64,000 nucleotides of DNA, taken from contig NZ_CP137003.1 of assembly GCF_033110965.1 (NCBI RefSeq), positions 434,001-498,000 on the forward strand, written 5' to 3'. A program made the translations under genes and the position numbers. Below are positions 19,547-28,321 of this stretch, piece after piece. The stretch's first letter is position 1, and every line of letters begins with the position of its first letter. The DNA is from Raineyella sp. LH-20 (GTDB lineage Bacteria > Actinomycetota > Actinomycetes > Propionibacteriales > Propionibacteriaceae). The notes under the pieces are model-generated. The model was not told the DNA's origin and made no database searches. It saw only the letters and a program-made list of their open reading frames with translations.

Positions 19547-20278
19547 CTACCGCGTGAGCGCCGGGTGGTCGGTCGGCGGCGCCAGGAACGGGATCCGCGG
19601 CATCACCCAGTCGACGCCGATCACCCGGACCGCGGGTGCCACCGACAGCGACCAGACGATCGAGGCGAGCACGTCGGTCGGGTAGTGCATCGCGTCGATC
19701 ATGATCGACAATGCCACCACCGCCACCAGCACCGTGCCCACGACGGTCCAGAGCCGCTGCCAGCGGCTGCCGCGCAGCAGATAGGCCACCGCGATGACGA
19801 AGGCGACGATGAAGACGGTGTGCCCGCTGGGGAACGAGGCATCGGTCTGCACCGGGATGAACGGGTGCGCCATCACGGCCGCGTCGGGGCGGGTGCGGTC
19901 CACCAGCATCTTCACCACCGCCGACGGGAGCCAGGTGACCGCCACCATCCCGCCGAGGGCGACGGCCGCACGGAGGTTCTTGCCGAGGAGCCAGATCGCC
20001 GCGCAGATCACCACGGTGATGATGATCGCCGGCACCGGGCTGATGACGTGGTAGACGGCAGAGGTGAACGCCCCCAACGCGCCGGTGTGCAGCCCGTTCA
20101 GGGCCTTGGACAGCGGCAGGTCGACCGGATGGCCCTTCAGCGCGAAGCCCACCCCGGTGATCACCACGATCGCCACGACCGCGGCCAGGATGAGCGTCAG
20201 CGGATAGGCCGAACGGCGGAAGATGCCGTCCTCCGCGGGGGCCCGGTGAGCCGACAGCCGGAGTTGTGGGACAGACAT
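19547..20278 (-). CDS. PAP2-family phosphatase
   Basis: The 243-residue membrane protein has the type 2 phosphatidic acid phosphatase motifs KMLVDRTRP (motif 1) and SFPSGHT (motif 2). Motif 3, usually SRxxxxxHxxxD, reads SIMIDAMHYPTD, with Ile for the Arg. Family members remove phosphate from lipid phosphates such as undecaprenyl diphosphate. The start at 20278 (MSVPQL) is chosen because everything upstream is a shadow of the opposite-strand peptidase gene. Confidence 0.85.
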   Translation of the reverse strand: MSVPQLRLSAHRAPAEDGIFRRSAYPLTLILAAVVAIVVITGVGFALKGHPVDLPLSKALNGLHTGALGAFTSAVYHVISPVPAIIITVVICAAIWLLGKNLRAAVALGGMVAVTWLPSAVVKMLVDRTRPDAAVMAHPFIPVQTDASFPSGHTVFIVAFVIAVAYLLRGSRWQRLWTVVGTVLVAVVALSIMIDAMHYPTDVLASIVWSLSVAPAVRVIGVDWVMPRIPFLAPPTDHPALTR

Positions 20279-20450
20279 GACAAGAAGGGCGCTTTCTCTC
20301 GCGGACGGGACTCCATCATCCTCTCCGAGGACCAGGATCCCGACCACGATCGTGAACGCTCCCTGAGCGCCGCGTGAGGGATGGCTGAGCCTGGAGCCGT
20401 ACGTGTGGACCGGACGAGGCGACCGTAGTAGAGGCGTAGGTCGGCGACTC

Positions 20451-20496
20451 CGCAGGCGGGCTAGGCTCAGGACCCCGCAGGCGGGCCTAGGCTCAG
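20451..20496 (+). repeat. duplicated promoter segment before the S33 peptidase gene
   Basis: CGCAGGCGGGCTAGGCTCAG (20451-20470) is repeated with one extra base at 20476-20496. Each copy contains TAGGCT, a good actinobacterial -10. The downstream one (20488-20493) ends seven bases before the GTG start at 20501, predicting a leaderless transcript. The duplication may give two alternative -10 elements. Confidence 0.6.
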
Positions 20497-20500
20497 CAGC

Positions 20501-21793
20501 GTGCGTACGACCACCGAAGTGCTGCCCGGTCTGACCCTCACCAGTCTCACCCTCGACCTGCCCCTCGACCACGCGGGCCCCGCGGCGGGGACGATCGAGG
20601 TCTTCGCGCGGGTGGTGACCGGCGAGGGCGGGCAGGACAAGCCGTGCCTGCTCTTCCTCCAGGGTGGCCCCGGCAACGAGGCGCCCCGTCCGACGCTCGT
20701 CCCGGCCGGACCGTCCTGGCTGCCGCGCGCCCTGGAGGACTACCGGGTGGTGCTGCTCGACCAGCGCGGCACGGGCCGCTCCGCGCCGATCTCCTCCACC
20801 GTTGTCCGGCAGGAGGGCCGGGTCGAGGCCCGGCCGGCCGCGCCGCTCGCCGGTCTGGAAGTGGCCGAGCAGGCTCGCTACCTCACCCATCTGCGGGCCG
20901 ACGGGATCGTCCGCGACGCCGAGGCGGTGCGGCAGGCGCTCGGGGCGGCGCGCTGGACCGTGCTGGGCCAGTCGTTCGGTGGCTTCGCCGCCCTGCACTA
21001 CCTGTCGGCCTTTCCGGGATCGCTGGACGGCGTCATCCTCACCGGCGGGCTCAGCGCCGTCGGGCACCCGATCGAGGACATCTACGCGACCACCTGGCAG
21101 ATCATGATCCGCAAGTCCGAGGAGCACTACCGCCGCTTCCCCGGCGATCGGGACCGGGTCCGCCGACTCAGTGCCCTGTGCGCCCGGGGCGCGATCAGCC
21201 TGCCCAACGGCGACCGGGTCTCCCCCGACCGGTTCCGTACGATCGGGATCCGGCTGGGCATGCAGGGCGGCGCGGAGCAACTGCACTACCTGCTCGGCCT
21301 GGATCCCGGTTCTGCGGCGTTCGCCCACGACCTGGCTGCGACGCTCCCCTTCGCCGGCCGCAATCCGCTCTACGCGGTGCTGCACGAGTCGTGCTACGCC
21401 GACGGGGTGGCCACCCACTGGGCGGCGGATCGTACGATGCCCGACCGGGTCCGCGAGGACGTCACCCTGCTCGGTGGGGAGCACCTGCACCGTTCGCTGT
21501 TCGCCGAGGACACCGAGCTGGCGGCCTTCGCCGGGGTGGCCGACCGGCTCGCTGAGCACCCCTGGGACCGGCTCTACGTGCCGGAGCAGCTCGCCCGGGC
21601 CGACGTCCCGGTCGCCGCGGCGGTCTACCAGCACGACGCGTACGTGCCGCTGGAGTACTCCCTGGAGACCGCCGGCCTGTTGCCGGACTGCCGCACCTGG
21701 GTGACCAGCGAGTACGAGCACAACGGGCTGCGGATGGATCCGGCGGTGCTCGACCACCTGATCGGCCTGCTCCGCGGACGACGCTGGTTGTAG
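20501..21793 (+). CDS. alpha/beta hydrolase, prolyl aminopeptidase-like (S33)
   Basis: The 430-residue protein has the S33-peptidase layout: oxyanion-hole LLFLQGGPGNEAPRP near residue 50, VVLLDQRGTGRSAP near residue 85, the nucleophile elbow GQSFGGFAALHYLSAFPG near residue 157, and a terminal His in YEHNGLR. It probably removes N-terminal proline or hydrophobic residues from peptides. No signal peptide is seen, so it acts in the cytoplasm. The start is the GTG placed seven bases after TAGGCT. Confidence 0.88.
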   Translation: MRTTTEVLPGLTLTSLTLDLPLDHAGPAAGTIEVFARVVTGEGGQDKPCLLFLQGGPGNEAPRPTLVPAGPSWLPRALEDYRVVLLDQRGTGRSAPISSTVVRQEGRVEARPAAPLAGLEVAEQARYLTHLRADGIVRDAEAVRQALGAARWTVLGQSFGGFAALHYLSAFPGSLDGVILTGGLSAVGHPIEDIYATTWQIMIRKSEEHYRRFPGDRDRVRRLSALCARGAISLPNGDRVSPDRFRTIGIRLGMQGGAEQLHYLLGLDPGSAAFAHDLAATLPFAGRNPLYAVLHESCYADGVATHWAADRTMPDRVREDVTLLGGEHLHRSLFAEDTELAAFAGVADRLAEHPWDRLYVPEQLARADVPVAAAVYQHDAYVPLEYSLETAGLLPDCRTWVTSEYEHNGLRMDPAVLDHLIGLLRGRRWL

Positions 21794-22006
21794 TGCCTGC
21801 CCCCGGCGGCACGCCGTGCCCCTCAGGCTGCAGGCCGCGCCCTCAGGTGCACGCCGCGCCCGCCGGCCGTAGGGCCGGCCCCCTCGGGCTGTGCCGCCTG
21901 GGGGTGATCCCGGAGGCCTGCCCGGGGACCTCATCCTGCACGGTGATCTTCCGGGAGCCGCCCGCGGCATGATCCGTCCGGCGGCTCTCCGCGACAGGGT
22001 GGAGGC

Positions 22007-22918
22007 ATGTCTTCAGCACTGCATCCGGCGACCGGCGCACCCGGCGCTGCCCCTGCTCCCTGTCTCGTCGCGGAGGACGTGACGAAGTCGTACGGCTCGA
22101 CCGTCGCCCTGGCCGGGACCAGCCTGACCATCGACCCGGGCGAGGCGGTCGCCATCATGGGTCCCTCGGGCTCGGGCAAGACGACCCTGCTGCACTGCCT
22201 GTCCGGCATCATCGCGCCGTCGTCCGGAACGATCCGGCTCGACGCCGGTGTCGGCACCGTACGGGTCGATCGACTCGACGCCGCCGGACGGGCACGGCTG
22301 CGGCGGGAGTCTCTCGGTTTCGTCTTCCAGCAGGGCATGCTGGTCCCCGAACTGACCGCCGTGGAGAACATCGCGCTGCCCCTCCTGCTCAACGGCGCGG
22401 AGCGAGCCGATGCCGAGCACCACGCGTCCCGCTGGCTGACCGCCCTCGGCCTGGACGGCCTCGACGATCGCCGGATCGGCCAGCTCTCGGGTGGCCAGGC
22501 GCAGCGGGTGGCGATCGCCCGGGCCCAGGTGGTCGATCCGGCGATCGTGTTCGCCGACGAACCCACCGGCGCGCTCGACTCGGCGACCGCCGCCGATGTG
22601 ATGGATGCCCTGCTCTCCTCGACGGTGGGACGGGGCCGCACGCTGGTCGTCGTCACGCACGATCCCGGCATCGCCCGCAGCTGTTCGCGGATCCTCACCC
22701 TGCACGACGGCCGCATCGTCAGCGACGTCGGCCGCCCGGAGGCGGCGCCGGCCGGTCACCGGTCGGCCGCTGACCGCGCCTCGAGGGGCGACGTCCGGAA
22801 TCACGACCTGCGGAATCACGACCTGCGGAATCACGACCTGCGGAATCACGACCTGCGGACCAGCGGCGTCCGGAATACCGGCGTCCGGAGCAACGCGCTC
22901 CCCGGCGAGGTGGCGTGA
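22007..22918 (+). CDS. ABC transporter ATPase (FtsE/LolD-like)
   Basis: A 303-residue ATPase: Walker A GPSGSGKTT near residue 50, Q-loop FQQGMLVPELTAVENIALP, signature LSGGQAQRVAIARA, Walker B IVFADEPTGALDS, switch His in VVVTHDP. The residues match the MacB/LolD/FtsE group, which works with FtsX-like permeases. The last ~40 residues are a tandem pentapeptide tail (RNHDL repeats), which the family normally lacks. GTGGAGG precedes the ATG. The stop overlaps the start of the permease. Confidence 0.9.
   Translation: MSSALHPATGAPGAAPAPCLVAEDVTKSYGSTVALAGTSLTIDPGEAVAIMGPSGSGKTTLLHCLSGIIAPSSGTIRLDAGVGTVRVDRLDAAGRARLRRESLGFVFQQGMLVPELTAVENIALPLLLNGAERADAEHHASRWLTALGLDGLDDRRIGQLSGGQAQRVAIARAQVVDPAIVFADEPTGALDSATAADVMDALLSSTVGRGRTLVVVTHDPGIARSCSRILTLHDGRIVSDVGRPEAAPAGHRSAADRASRGDVRNHDLRNHDLRNHDLRNHDLRTSGVRNTGVRSNALPGEVA
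22796..22900 (+). repeat. 15-bp tandem repeats in the ABC ATPase tail
   Basis: Four identical CGGAATCACGACCTG units (22796-22855) are followed by three diverged units (to 22900). They encode RNHDL four times, then RTSGV, RNTGV and RSNAL. The identical copies suggest recent expansion. The array is in frame and ends just before the stop codon. Confidence 0.93.
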
Positions 22919-24405
22919 TGAGCGCGTCATCCGACCCGTCGGCCCTGTCACCCGCCACGAACCGTCCACCCGAGGCCGTCCCGACGCAGCTGTCCGAGCC
23001 CACTGCTGCGGGCCGGCTTCCTGAGGCGCTGCCGTTGCCGACCCACCGCGGCCCGCTCCGGCCGACCTGGACGCTGCTCGCTCTGCTGGCCCGCCCGACC
23101 CTGCGTGATCGGGCGGCCTGGGGTCTGCCGGTGACCGCCTTCGCCGTGATCTCGACGATCATCCTCGACGTCACCGGGGGCGCGGCGATGTTCTGGTCGT
23201 TCACCGGTGAGCTGGCGGGGACCTATCGGCTGTTGTCCAGCATCGCGGTGGTGTTGCTGGTGTTGCCGCTGGTCACTCTGGCGTCGTCGGCCGCCAGGCT
23301 GTCCGCCCGCCGGCGCGACGACCGATTGTCCTCGCTGCGGCTGCTCGGCGCGACGTCGTTGACCCTCCGGTTGGTCACCCTGGCCGAGGCCGGGACGTAC
23401 GCCCTGGCCGGCGCGCTGCTCGGCTGCGTGGGGTACGCGATGACCCTGCCGCTGCTCGGCCTGTTGTCGTTCGACGGTCACCGGATCGGCGCTGCCGCCC
23501 TGCTGCTCGGCCCGGGCCCGCTGGCCGCGGTGGTGGCCGCCCTGGTCGTCCTGGCCCTGGTCAGTTCCGCGCTGGGCCTGCGTGCCGTGGCCATCTCCCC
23601 GCTCGGGGTGCGGATGCGCAGCACCCCCCAGTCGGTCTCCCGGGCCCGCATCGTGATCGGAGTGCTGCTGCTCGTGGTGGCGGTGCTGGCCACGAAGATC
23701 GCTCCCCTGTTCGGCGTCCAGTCGGGCCCGGTGGTCGCGCTGGCAGTGGGCTTGTTCGCCATCGCCGTCGCCCTGGAGGTGATCGACATCGTCGGGCCCC
23801 GTCTGCTCGCCGTCCACTTCCGTCGCGGACTGCGCCGCGCCCGGACGGCCGAGGCCCTGGTCGCCGCCCGTACGGTCCTGGAATCACCGAAGCAGGCCTG
23901 GCGACAGGTAGCCGCACTCGGGTCGGTGTGCTTCGTCGGGGTGGCCGGCGGGTCCGGGGTGGCACTGTTGGAGCGGTTCTCGACCGGCGCCGGAGCGAGC
24001 GATATGGCACTGGTCCAGGACATCCGGACCGGCGTGCTGCTGACCATCGTCTTCGCCTTCGCGACCGTCGCCTGCTCGGTCGGCATCAACCAGGCCGCGG
24101 CCGTGCTCGACCGCCGCCGCGTCGAGGTCGGCCTCGACCTGATCGGGATGGACCTGACGCGCCAGGACCGGGCGCGCCGACGGACGGTGCTGGGGCCGCT
24201 GTGGTTCGTCATGGTGGTGTCCATCGCCAGCGCAGCCGTTGTCCTGCTGCCCCTGGTCGGTGCCGCGCTGGTGCTGTCGCCGGCGACGCTGGTCGTCACC
24301 GCCGCGGTGATGGTGGTCGGCGCCCTGTTCGTCGTGCTCGGTCTGCGGGCCACCCGGCCTTCGTTGGCCCGGGTGCTGGCCGACGGCCTCGCCCGGACCG
24401 AATGA
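22918..24405 (+). CDS. FtsX-like ABC permease
   Basis: The 495-residue permease of the preceding ATPase has an N-terminal cytoplasmic segment, then about ten membrane helices. RRRDDRLSSLRLLGATSLTLRLV resembles the FtsX coupling region, and a second similar region follows near residue 400 (DRRRVEVGLDLIGMD). The cargo is unknown. ATG 22918 lies within TGATG, so translation is coupled to the ATPase gene. Confidence 0.82.
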   Translation: MSASSDPSALSPATNRPPEAVPTQLSEPTAAGRLPEALPLPTHRGPLRPTWTLLALLARPTLRDRAAWGLPVTAFAVISTIILDVTGGAAMFWSFTGELAGTYRLLSSIAVVLLVLPLVTLASSAARLSARRRDDRLSSLRLLGATSLTLRLVTLAEAGTYALAGALLGCVGYAMTLPLLGLLSFDGHRIGAAALLLGPGPLAAVVAALVVLALVSSALGLRAVAISPLGVRMRSTPQSVSRARIVIGVLLLVVAVLATKIAPLFGVQSGPVVALAVGLFAIAVALEVIDIVGPRLLAVHFRRGLRRARTAEALVAARTVLESPKQAWRQVAALGSVCFVGVAGGSGVALLERFSTGAGASDMALVQDIRTGVLLTIVFAFATVACSVGINQAAAVLDRRRVEVGLDLIGMDLTRQDRARRRTVLGPLWFVMVVSIASAAVVLLPLVGAALVLSPATLVVTAAVMVVGALFVVLGLRATRPSLARVLADGLARTE

Positions 24406-24455
24406 CAGTCTGACCGACGGCCCCGGTGCACGCACCCGGATGCCCGGGTCCGGAC

Positions 24456-25130
24456 TCAGACGTCCAGGGTGATCAGCTCCACCGGCTCGATGCCGGCCTC
24501 CTTCAGCTGCGTGGCGTACGGCTCGGTGGCGTACGCGAATCCGTCGCCGCCGGCATCGGTCACCCGGCGCACCGCCAGGTGCGCGCCGCCGAGGTCCAGA
24601 GTGAGCCGGCCCCGCGCCCGGGACAGCGGCCCGCTGCCGTCCGGGGCCGGGATGCGACCGGGATCGCGCGGATCGAGCCCGCCGAGGGCGAGCACCCCGT
24701 CGGCACACTCCCCCGCCCGGACCGGCTCGGCGAAGGACACACCCGAGTCGTCGGCCTGGAACGCCAGCACCCACTGTCCGCTGCCGCGGGCCGCGTCGGA
24801 CAGGTCGACGACCAACACGTCGGTGACCACCCCGTCCACGGCATCCGGGCGAGCACGGTAGGCGGCTGCGGCACCCTGCTCCCAGTCCTCGCCGGTGGCG
24901 GGGTCGGCCTCCACCAGCGGCATCACCGCCGCGCGGACCAGACCGATCCACCGCGGACCGAGGCCTTCGACAAGCGCCGCCGCCGGGACGATGCTCCAGT
25001 CGGTGGCGACCTGCAGCACGACGCCGAAGTCCTCCCGGGCCAGCACCAGGGCCTGCCCAGTCCGCTCCAGGGAACGGCGGATGACGAGCTCCTGGCAGAA
25101 CGTCTCGAACCACGAATCCATGCCCCCCAT
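24456..25130 (-). CDS. hypothetical protein
   Basis: A 224-residue soluble, acidic protein that I do not recognise. It starts MDSWFETFCQELVIRRSLERTGQ (ATG at 25121 or 25130) and ends in VELITLDV. There are no membrane helices or obvious catalytic motifs. Codon use is like the chromosome and the frame is uninterrupted, so it is probably real. It lies upstream of, and in line with, the ABC genes' opposite strand and downstream of the tad cluster, but there is no functional link to either. Confidence 0.6.
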   Translation of the reverse strand: MGGMDSWFETFCQELVIRRSLERTGQALVLAREDFGVVLQVATDWSIVPAAALVEGLGPRWIGLVRAAVMPLVEADPATGEDWEQGAAAAYRARPDAVDGVVTDVLVVDLSDAARGSGQWVLAFQADDSGVSFAEPVRAGECADGVLALGGLDPRDPGRIPAPDGSGPLSRARGRLTLDLGGAHLAVRRVTDAGGDGFAYATEPYATQLKEAGIEPVELITLDV

Positions 25131-25172
25131 CCTGCCCCCTCGCCCGGTGGGCGTCGGCGACCGGCTGCCCCG

Positions 25173-25610
25173 TCACGGCATCCGCCCCGGAACGGTCGCG
25201 CGGCCGGCCTCGCCCGGGCCCGCGTGGGCGACCGCCCCGACCTCCGCGGGGAGCCCGGGGAGGTGGATCGCGACCGGCCGGACGACCTGCACGCTGACCA
25301 CGTAGCGGTACATGTCACCCACAGCACGGCAGCCGGTGAGGGTGGCCGGCGGCTCGGCCTCGACCTGGCGCCGGACCGCGGGGCACGGGTCCGCCCCCGT
25401 GACGTACGCTGCCGCGCCGGCCAGCGCCGCACGGTCGGCAATGCCTCGCACCCGGTGCATCCCCAGGGCGTACGTGCCGCCGATCAGGCCCGCCCAGGCC
25501 AGCACCAGCAGGATCGCCACGGTGGAGGCGAGCAACGCCGTCCCTGAGCCCCGCTGGTCCGTCCGTCGACGGCGCGGACCGCCCGCCGGCCGACCGGCGG
25601 CCGCCCTCAT
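25173..25610 (-). CDS. Rv3654c-like TadE/TadG family protein
   Basis: A 145-residue protein with a basic N-terminus, then a pilin-like helix beginning DQRGSGTALLASTVAILLVLAWAG, followed by a short extracytoplasmic domain with two cysteines. The position at the end of a tad cluster and the form match Mycobacterium tuberculosis Rv3654c. The Glu at +5 after the presumed cleavage Gly, seen in true pilins, is Leu here. It overlaps the tadE gene by ATGA. Confidence 0.8.
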   Translation of the reverse strand: MRAAAGRPAGGPRRRRTDQRGSGTALLASTVAILLVLAWAGLIGGTYALGMHRVRGIADRAALAGAAAYVTGADPCPAVRRQVEAEPPATLTGCRAVGDMYRYVVSVQVVRPVAIHLPGLPAEVGAVAHAGPGEAGRATVPGRMP

Positions 25611-26089
25611 CGGATCGCCCCCGGCTCGAGCAGCACCCGGGCCTCGGCGACAAGCACCAGGTCCTCCGGCCGTCCCGGTGGTCCGCTGGGCAGTTCGCCG
25701 CGGACCAGCACAGCCTGCGCCTCCGGCGAGACCGTGAGGCGGGTGCCGGCCACCGCGTCGGACCGGGCGGCGGCCACTGCCGTCCGGTCACCCCGGGCGG
25801 TCTGCCGGGCGACCTCGGCGACGGTGTCCTCCAGCAGGAGTTGCCGGGTGAACAGGTGCAGACCCCAGGCGAGCAACAGCGTCACGAGAACGACGGCGAC
25901 GGTGCCGACCGCCAGCTCCGCGGTGACCATGCCGCGGTCGGCGTGCCGGCTTCGATCGGGCCATCCTGCTCGATCGGAACACCTGCCTCGACCGGGCCGC
26001 GACCCCCGGCCGCGATGCCGATGTGACGCTCGCCCGGGCCGGTGACCGGAGCGCGCGTCCCTGACCGGGTGACAGCTCGCGGTGATCAT
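25607..26089 (-). CDS. TadE-like minor pilin (Rv3655c-like)
   Basis: The 160-residue protein has the pseudopilin-type segment DRGMVTAELAVGTVAVVLVTLLLAW (Gly -1, Glu +5), then a small domain. It is likely a minor pilin of the tad apparatus. ATG 26089 has AAGGA upstream. The roughly 50-residue Arg/His-rich leader before DRG is longer than usual, so an internal start is possible. Confidence 0.75.
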   Translation of the reverse strand: MITASCHPVRDARSGHRPGRASHRHRGRGSRPGRGRCSDRAGWPDRSRHADRGMVTAELAVGTVAVVLVTLLLAWGLHLFTRQLLLEDTVAEVARQTARGDRTAVAAARSDAVAGTRLTVSPEAQAVLVRGELPSGPPGRPEDLVLVAEARVLLEPGAIR

Positions 26090-26229
26090 GGTGGTCCTTC
26101 CCAGGGACTGTGGCGGCCCGGGTGGACGAGCCGTCGGACGAATGGACGGAGACCGGAAACGGCCGGTGGCGACACCCAGCTGGGCTGCCGCCACCGGCGT
26201 CTCCGTTGTGCGCTCGCGGGCGGACCGGC

Positions 26230-26514
26230 TCAGATGCCGAGCCCCTTGGCGGCCATCACGGCCTTGAAGATGGTCTTCACCAGGTCGAGCAGGAGCTGGA
26301 CGAACTCCTTGTTGCGGAAGACGTTGATGAGGGCGGTGACCAGGGCGACAGCGGCGACCGTGCCCACCGCGTACTCGGCGGTGGCCATCCCCCGCTGGTC
26401 GTGGCGACGTCGCGCGAGGGCCCGCAGGCCCCGACGACGGGCCGGGCCCTCGGAGACGAGGAGGTCGGTGGTCGGGTCGGTCATGGTGATGTCGGAGGTG
26501 GTGGTCTCGGACAT
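26230..26514 (-). CDS. Flp-type pilin, DUF4244 (Rv3656c-like)
   Basis: A 94-residue pilin precursor. Cleavage is expected after the Gly in QRGMATAEYAVGT, leaving the canonical Glu +5 and Tyr +6 of Flp pilins before a hydrophobic helix. This is probably the main subunit of the tad pilus. The prepilin peptidase gene is not in the window. GGGGAAAG precedes the ATG. Confidence 0.85.
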   Translation of the reverse strand: MSETTTSDITMTDPTTDLLVSEGPARRRGLRALARRRHDQRGMATAEYAVGTVAAVALVTALINVFRNKEFVQLLLDLVKTIFKAVMAAKGLGI

Positions 26515-26700
26515 GGGCTTTCCCCTTTCGTGCGCCCGTCCCCCTGCGGTCCGGGCTCGCTCGGAGGGTGGGACGGAGGCGGGGGCCTGCGGCTGCTTCG
26601 GTGGTCCGCTGTGGACGGTTGATCCGGGGAGATCCGGGCTGTGGACGAATCGGTGTGCGGGCGGGGCGAGCCGGCCCGCGACCCACCGCGTACGGCCCAG

Positions 26701-27486
26701 TCAGCCCAGCAGTCGTGGCAGGGTGCCGGCGACCACCGGGACGATGCCGACCAGCAGGAACGCCGGTAGGTAACAGCCCATCAGCGGCAGCACGCTGCGG
26801 ACTCCGACCGTCCGCGCCGCCTCGACGATCGCCCCGTGGCGTTCCTTGCGGGCGCGCTCGGCGTGGCGGCGCAGCAGGTCGACCAGGGTCGATCCGCTCT
26901 GCACCGACCGGGCGAGGTCGCGGGCCACCAGCGTCCACACCGGGTCGTCGGCCAACCGCAGCCAGGCATGTCCTTCGCTGTCGCCGATGGCGATCTGTGC
27001 CAGCACACCACCGACGTCGTCGGCCAGCGGGCCACCGTACGCGCCGGCGACCGCCGCTGCCGCACCCCGCACCGGCAGGCCGGCGGCCAGGCAGGAGGCC
27101 ATCAGTTCCAGTGCGCCGGGCAGGTCAGCCGCGAGTCGCCGTCGGCGGCGCACGGTGGCCGGGGAGACGATCCGCCCGCTCACCAGATAGCCGGCCGCGG
27201 CGCTGGCGCCGACCAACAGCGGTGCCAGCAATCCGCCACCGGGCGCCAGGCCGAGCACCACCACCCCGGCGAGGCCGCCGGCGGTCATGGCGATCCGGGC
27301 CCGGGTCTCGGTGGCCGGGGCCCCGGGCACCGGACGGGCGAAGCCTTCCCAGCGGGCCAGCCACCACGGACGGCCGGCGCCGGTCCGCAGGCGACGGGGA
27401 CCACCGGGCGGCTCCGGCAGCACCAGTCCCACCGCGGCGGCCAGCAGGGCGGCGACCAGCAGGGCGGTCGGATCCTCGGGCACCAC
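26701..27486 (-). CDS. tadC: TadC-like pilus assembly membrane protein
   Basis: A 261-residue type II secretion F-family protein: two N-terminal helices, a cytoplasmic GspF domain (LPGALELMASCLAAGLPVRGA, then LARSVQSGSTLVDLLRRHAERAR) and C-terminal helices ending GTLPRLLG. It pairs with TadB as the inner-membrane platform. The start is taken as GTG 27486, which sits just past the tadB stop; a GTG at 27483 is an alternative. Confidence 0.85.
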   Translation of the reverse strand: MVPEDPTALLVAALLAAAVGLVLPEPPGGPRRLRTGAGRPWWLARWEGFARPVPGAPATETRARIAMTAGGLAGVVVLGLAPGGGLLAPLLVGASAAAGYLVSGRIVSPATVRRRRRLAADLPGALELMASCLAAGLPVRGAAAAVAGAYGGPLADDVGGVLAQIAIGDSEGHAWLRLADDPVWTLVARDLARSVQSGSTLVDLLRRHAERARKERHGAIVEAARTVGVRSVLPLMGCYLPAFLLVGIVPVVAGTLPRLLG

Positions 27487-27487
27487 C

Positions 27488-28321
27488 TCAGACCTCCCGT
27501 CCCGGCGTCCGCGCCAGCGCCGTGGTCCACAGCGTCCCGACGCTGGCCAACACCACCGCCGTGACCGTGCAGGCCAGCCCCGCCGTGGTGTGCAGCAGGA
27601 AGTCCAACGGGCGGCCACCGATCGAGTACCCCAGCCCGATCCCCACCGCGGGCAGCACGGCCATCAACCGGCCGGTGGCCTGGGCCGAGGCGAGCTCGCC
27701 GCGGACCAGCCGGGACATCTCCGCCTCCCGCTCCAAGGCGGCCGCCACCTGGTCGAGGGCCGGCCCCATCGGGGCTCCGCAGGCCCGGGACACCTCCCAG
27801 GCACGGGCGAGGTCGGCGAGTCCGCCGCAGCCGGGTCCCGCGGCCTGGTGGCGCCAGGTGCGGACCACGTCGTCGCCGACCTGCAGGGCGGCCGCGGCCG
27901 GGGCGAGGATCGGACAGTCCTCGGCGACCAGACCGACCGCCCCCTCCGGGGCACGACCCGCCCGGACCTCCGCGGCCACCAGACTGCAGGCCCGGGCGAC
28001 CTCGGCCTCGGACCGGGCCCGAGCCGCCTCCTGCACCCGTCCCCTCACCAGTGACGTCACCGTCAGGGCCGGCACCAGACCGATCATGACGTACGCCGCC
28101 CCCGCCAGTCCGGCGACCACGCCCGCCACCGTGGTGACGAGAAGACCGCCGAGTGCCACCAGCAGGCCGACGCGACGGAACCCGCCCGGTCGCCGCTCCC
28201 CCGCCGCTGTCTCCGCCGCGGGGCGCTCCACCAGTCGTGCGACGGATCGGCCGCGCGGAGCTGCAACGAGCAGCGCCACGGCCAGGCCTGCGGCCATCGC
28301 CGCCAGGCCCGCGACACTCAT
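27488..28321 (-). CDS. tadB: TadB-like pilus assembly membrane protein
   Basis: A 277-residue type II secretion F-family protein with the GspF-domain pattern CSLVAAEVRAGRAPEGAV and ACGAPMGPALDQVAAALERE, flanked by membrane helices. It forms the platform complex with TadC above the TadA ATPase. Its start overlaps the tadA stop (ATGA). Confidence 0.87.
   Translation of the reverse strand: MSVAGLAAMAAGLAVALLVAAPRGRSVARLVERPAAETAAGERRPGGFRRVGLLVALGGLLVTTVAGVVAGLAGAAYVMIGLVPALTVTSLVRGRVQEAARARSEAEVARACSLVAAEVRAGRAPEGAVGLVAEDCPILAPAAAALQVGDDVVRTWRHQAAGPGCGGLADLARAWEVSRACGAPMGPALDQVAAALEREAEMSRLVRGELASAQATGRLMAVLPAVGIGLGYSIGGRPLDFLLHTTAGLACTVTAVVLASVGTLWTTALARTPGREV

Noticed and set aside
22796-22870. 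CRISPR-like direct repeats
   Set aside because: The units are contiguous 15-mers without spacers and lie in frame inside a gene.
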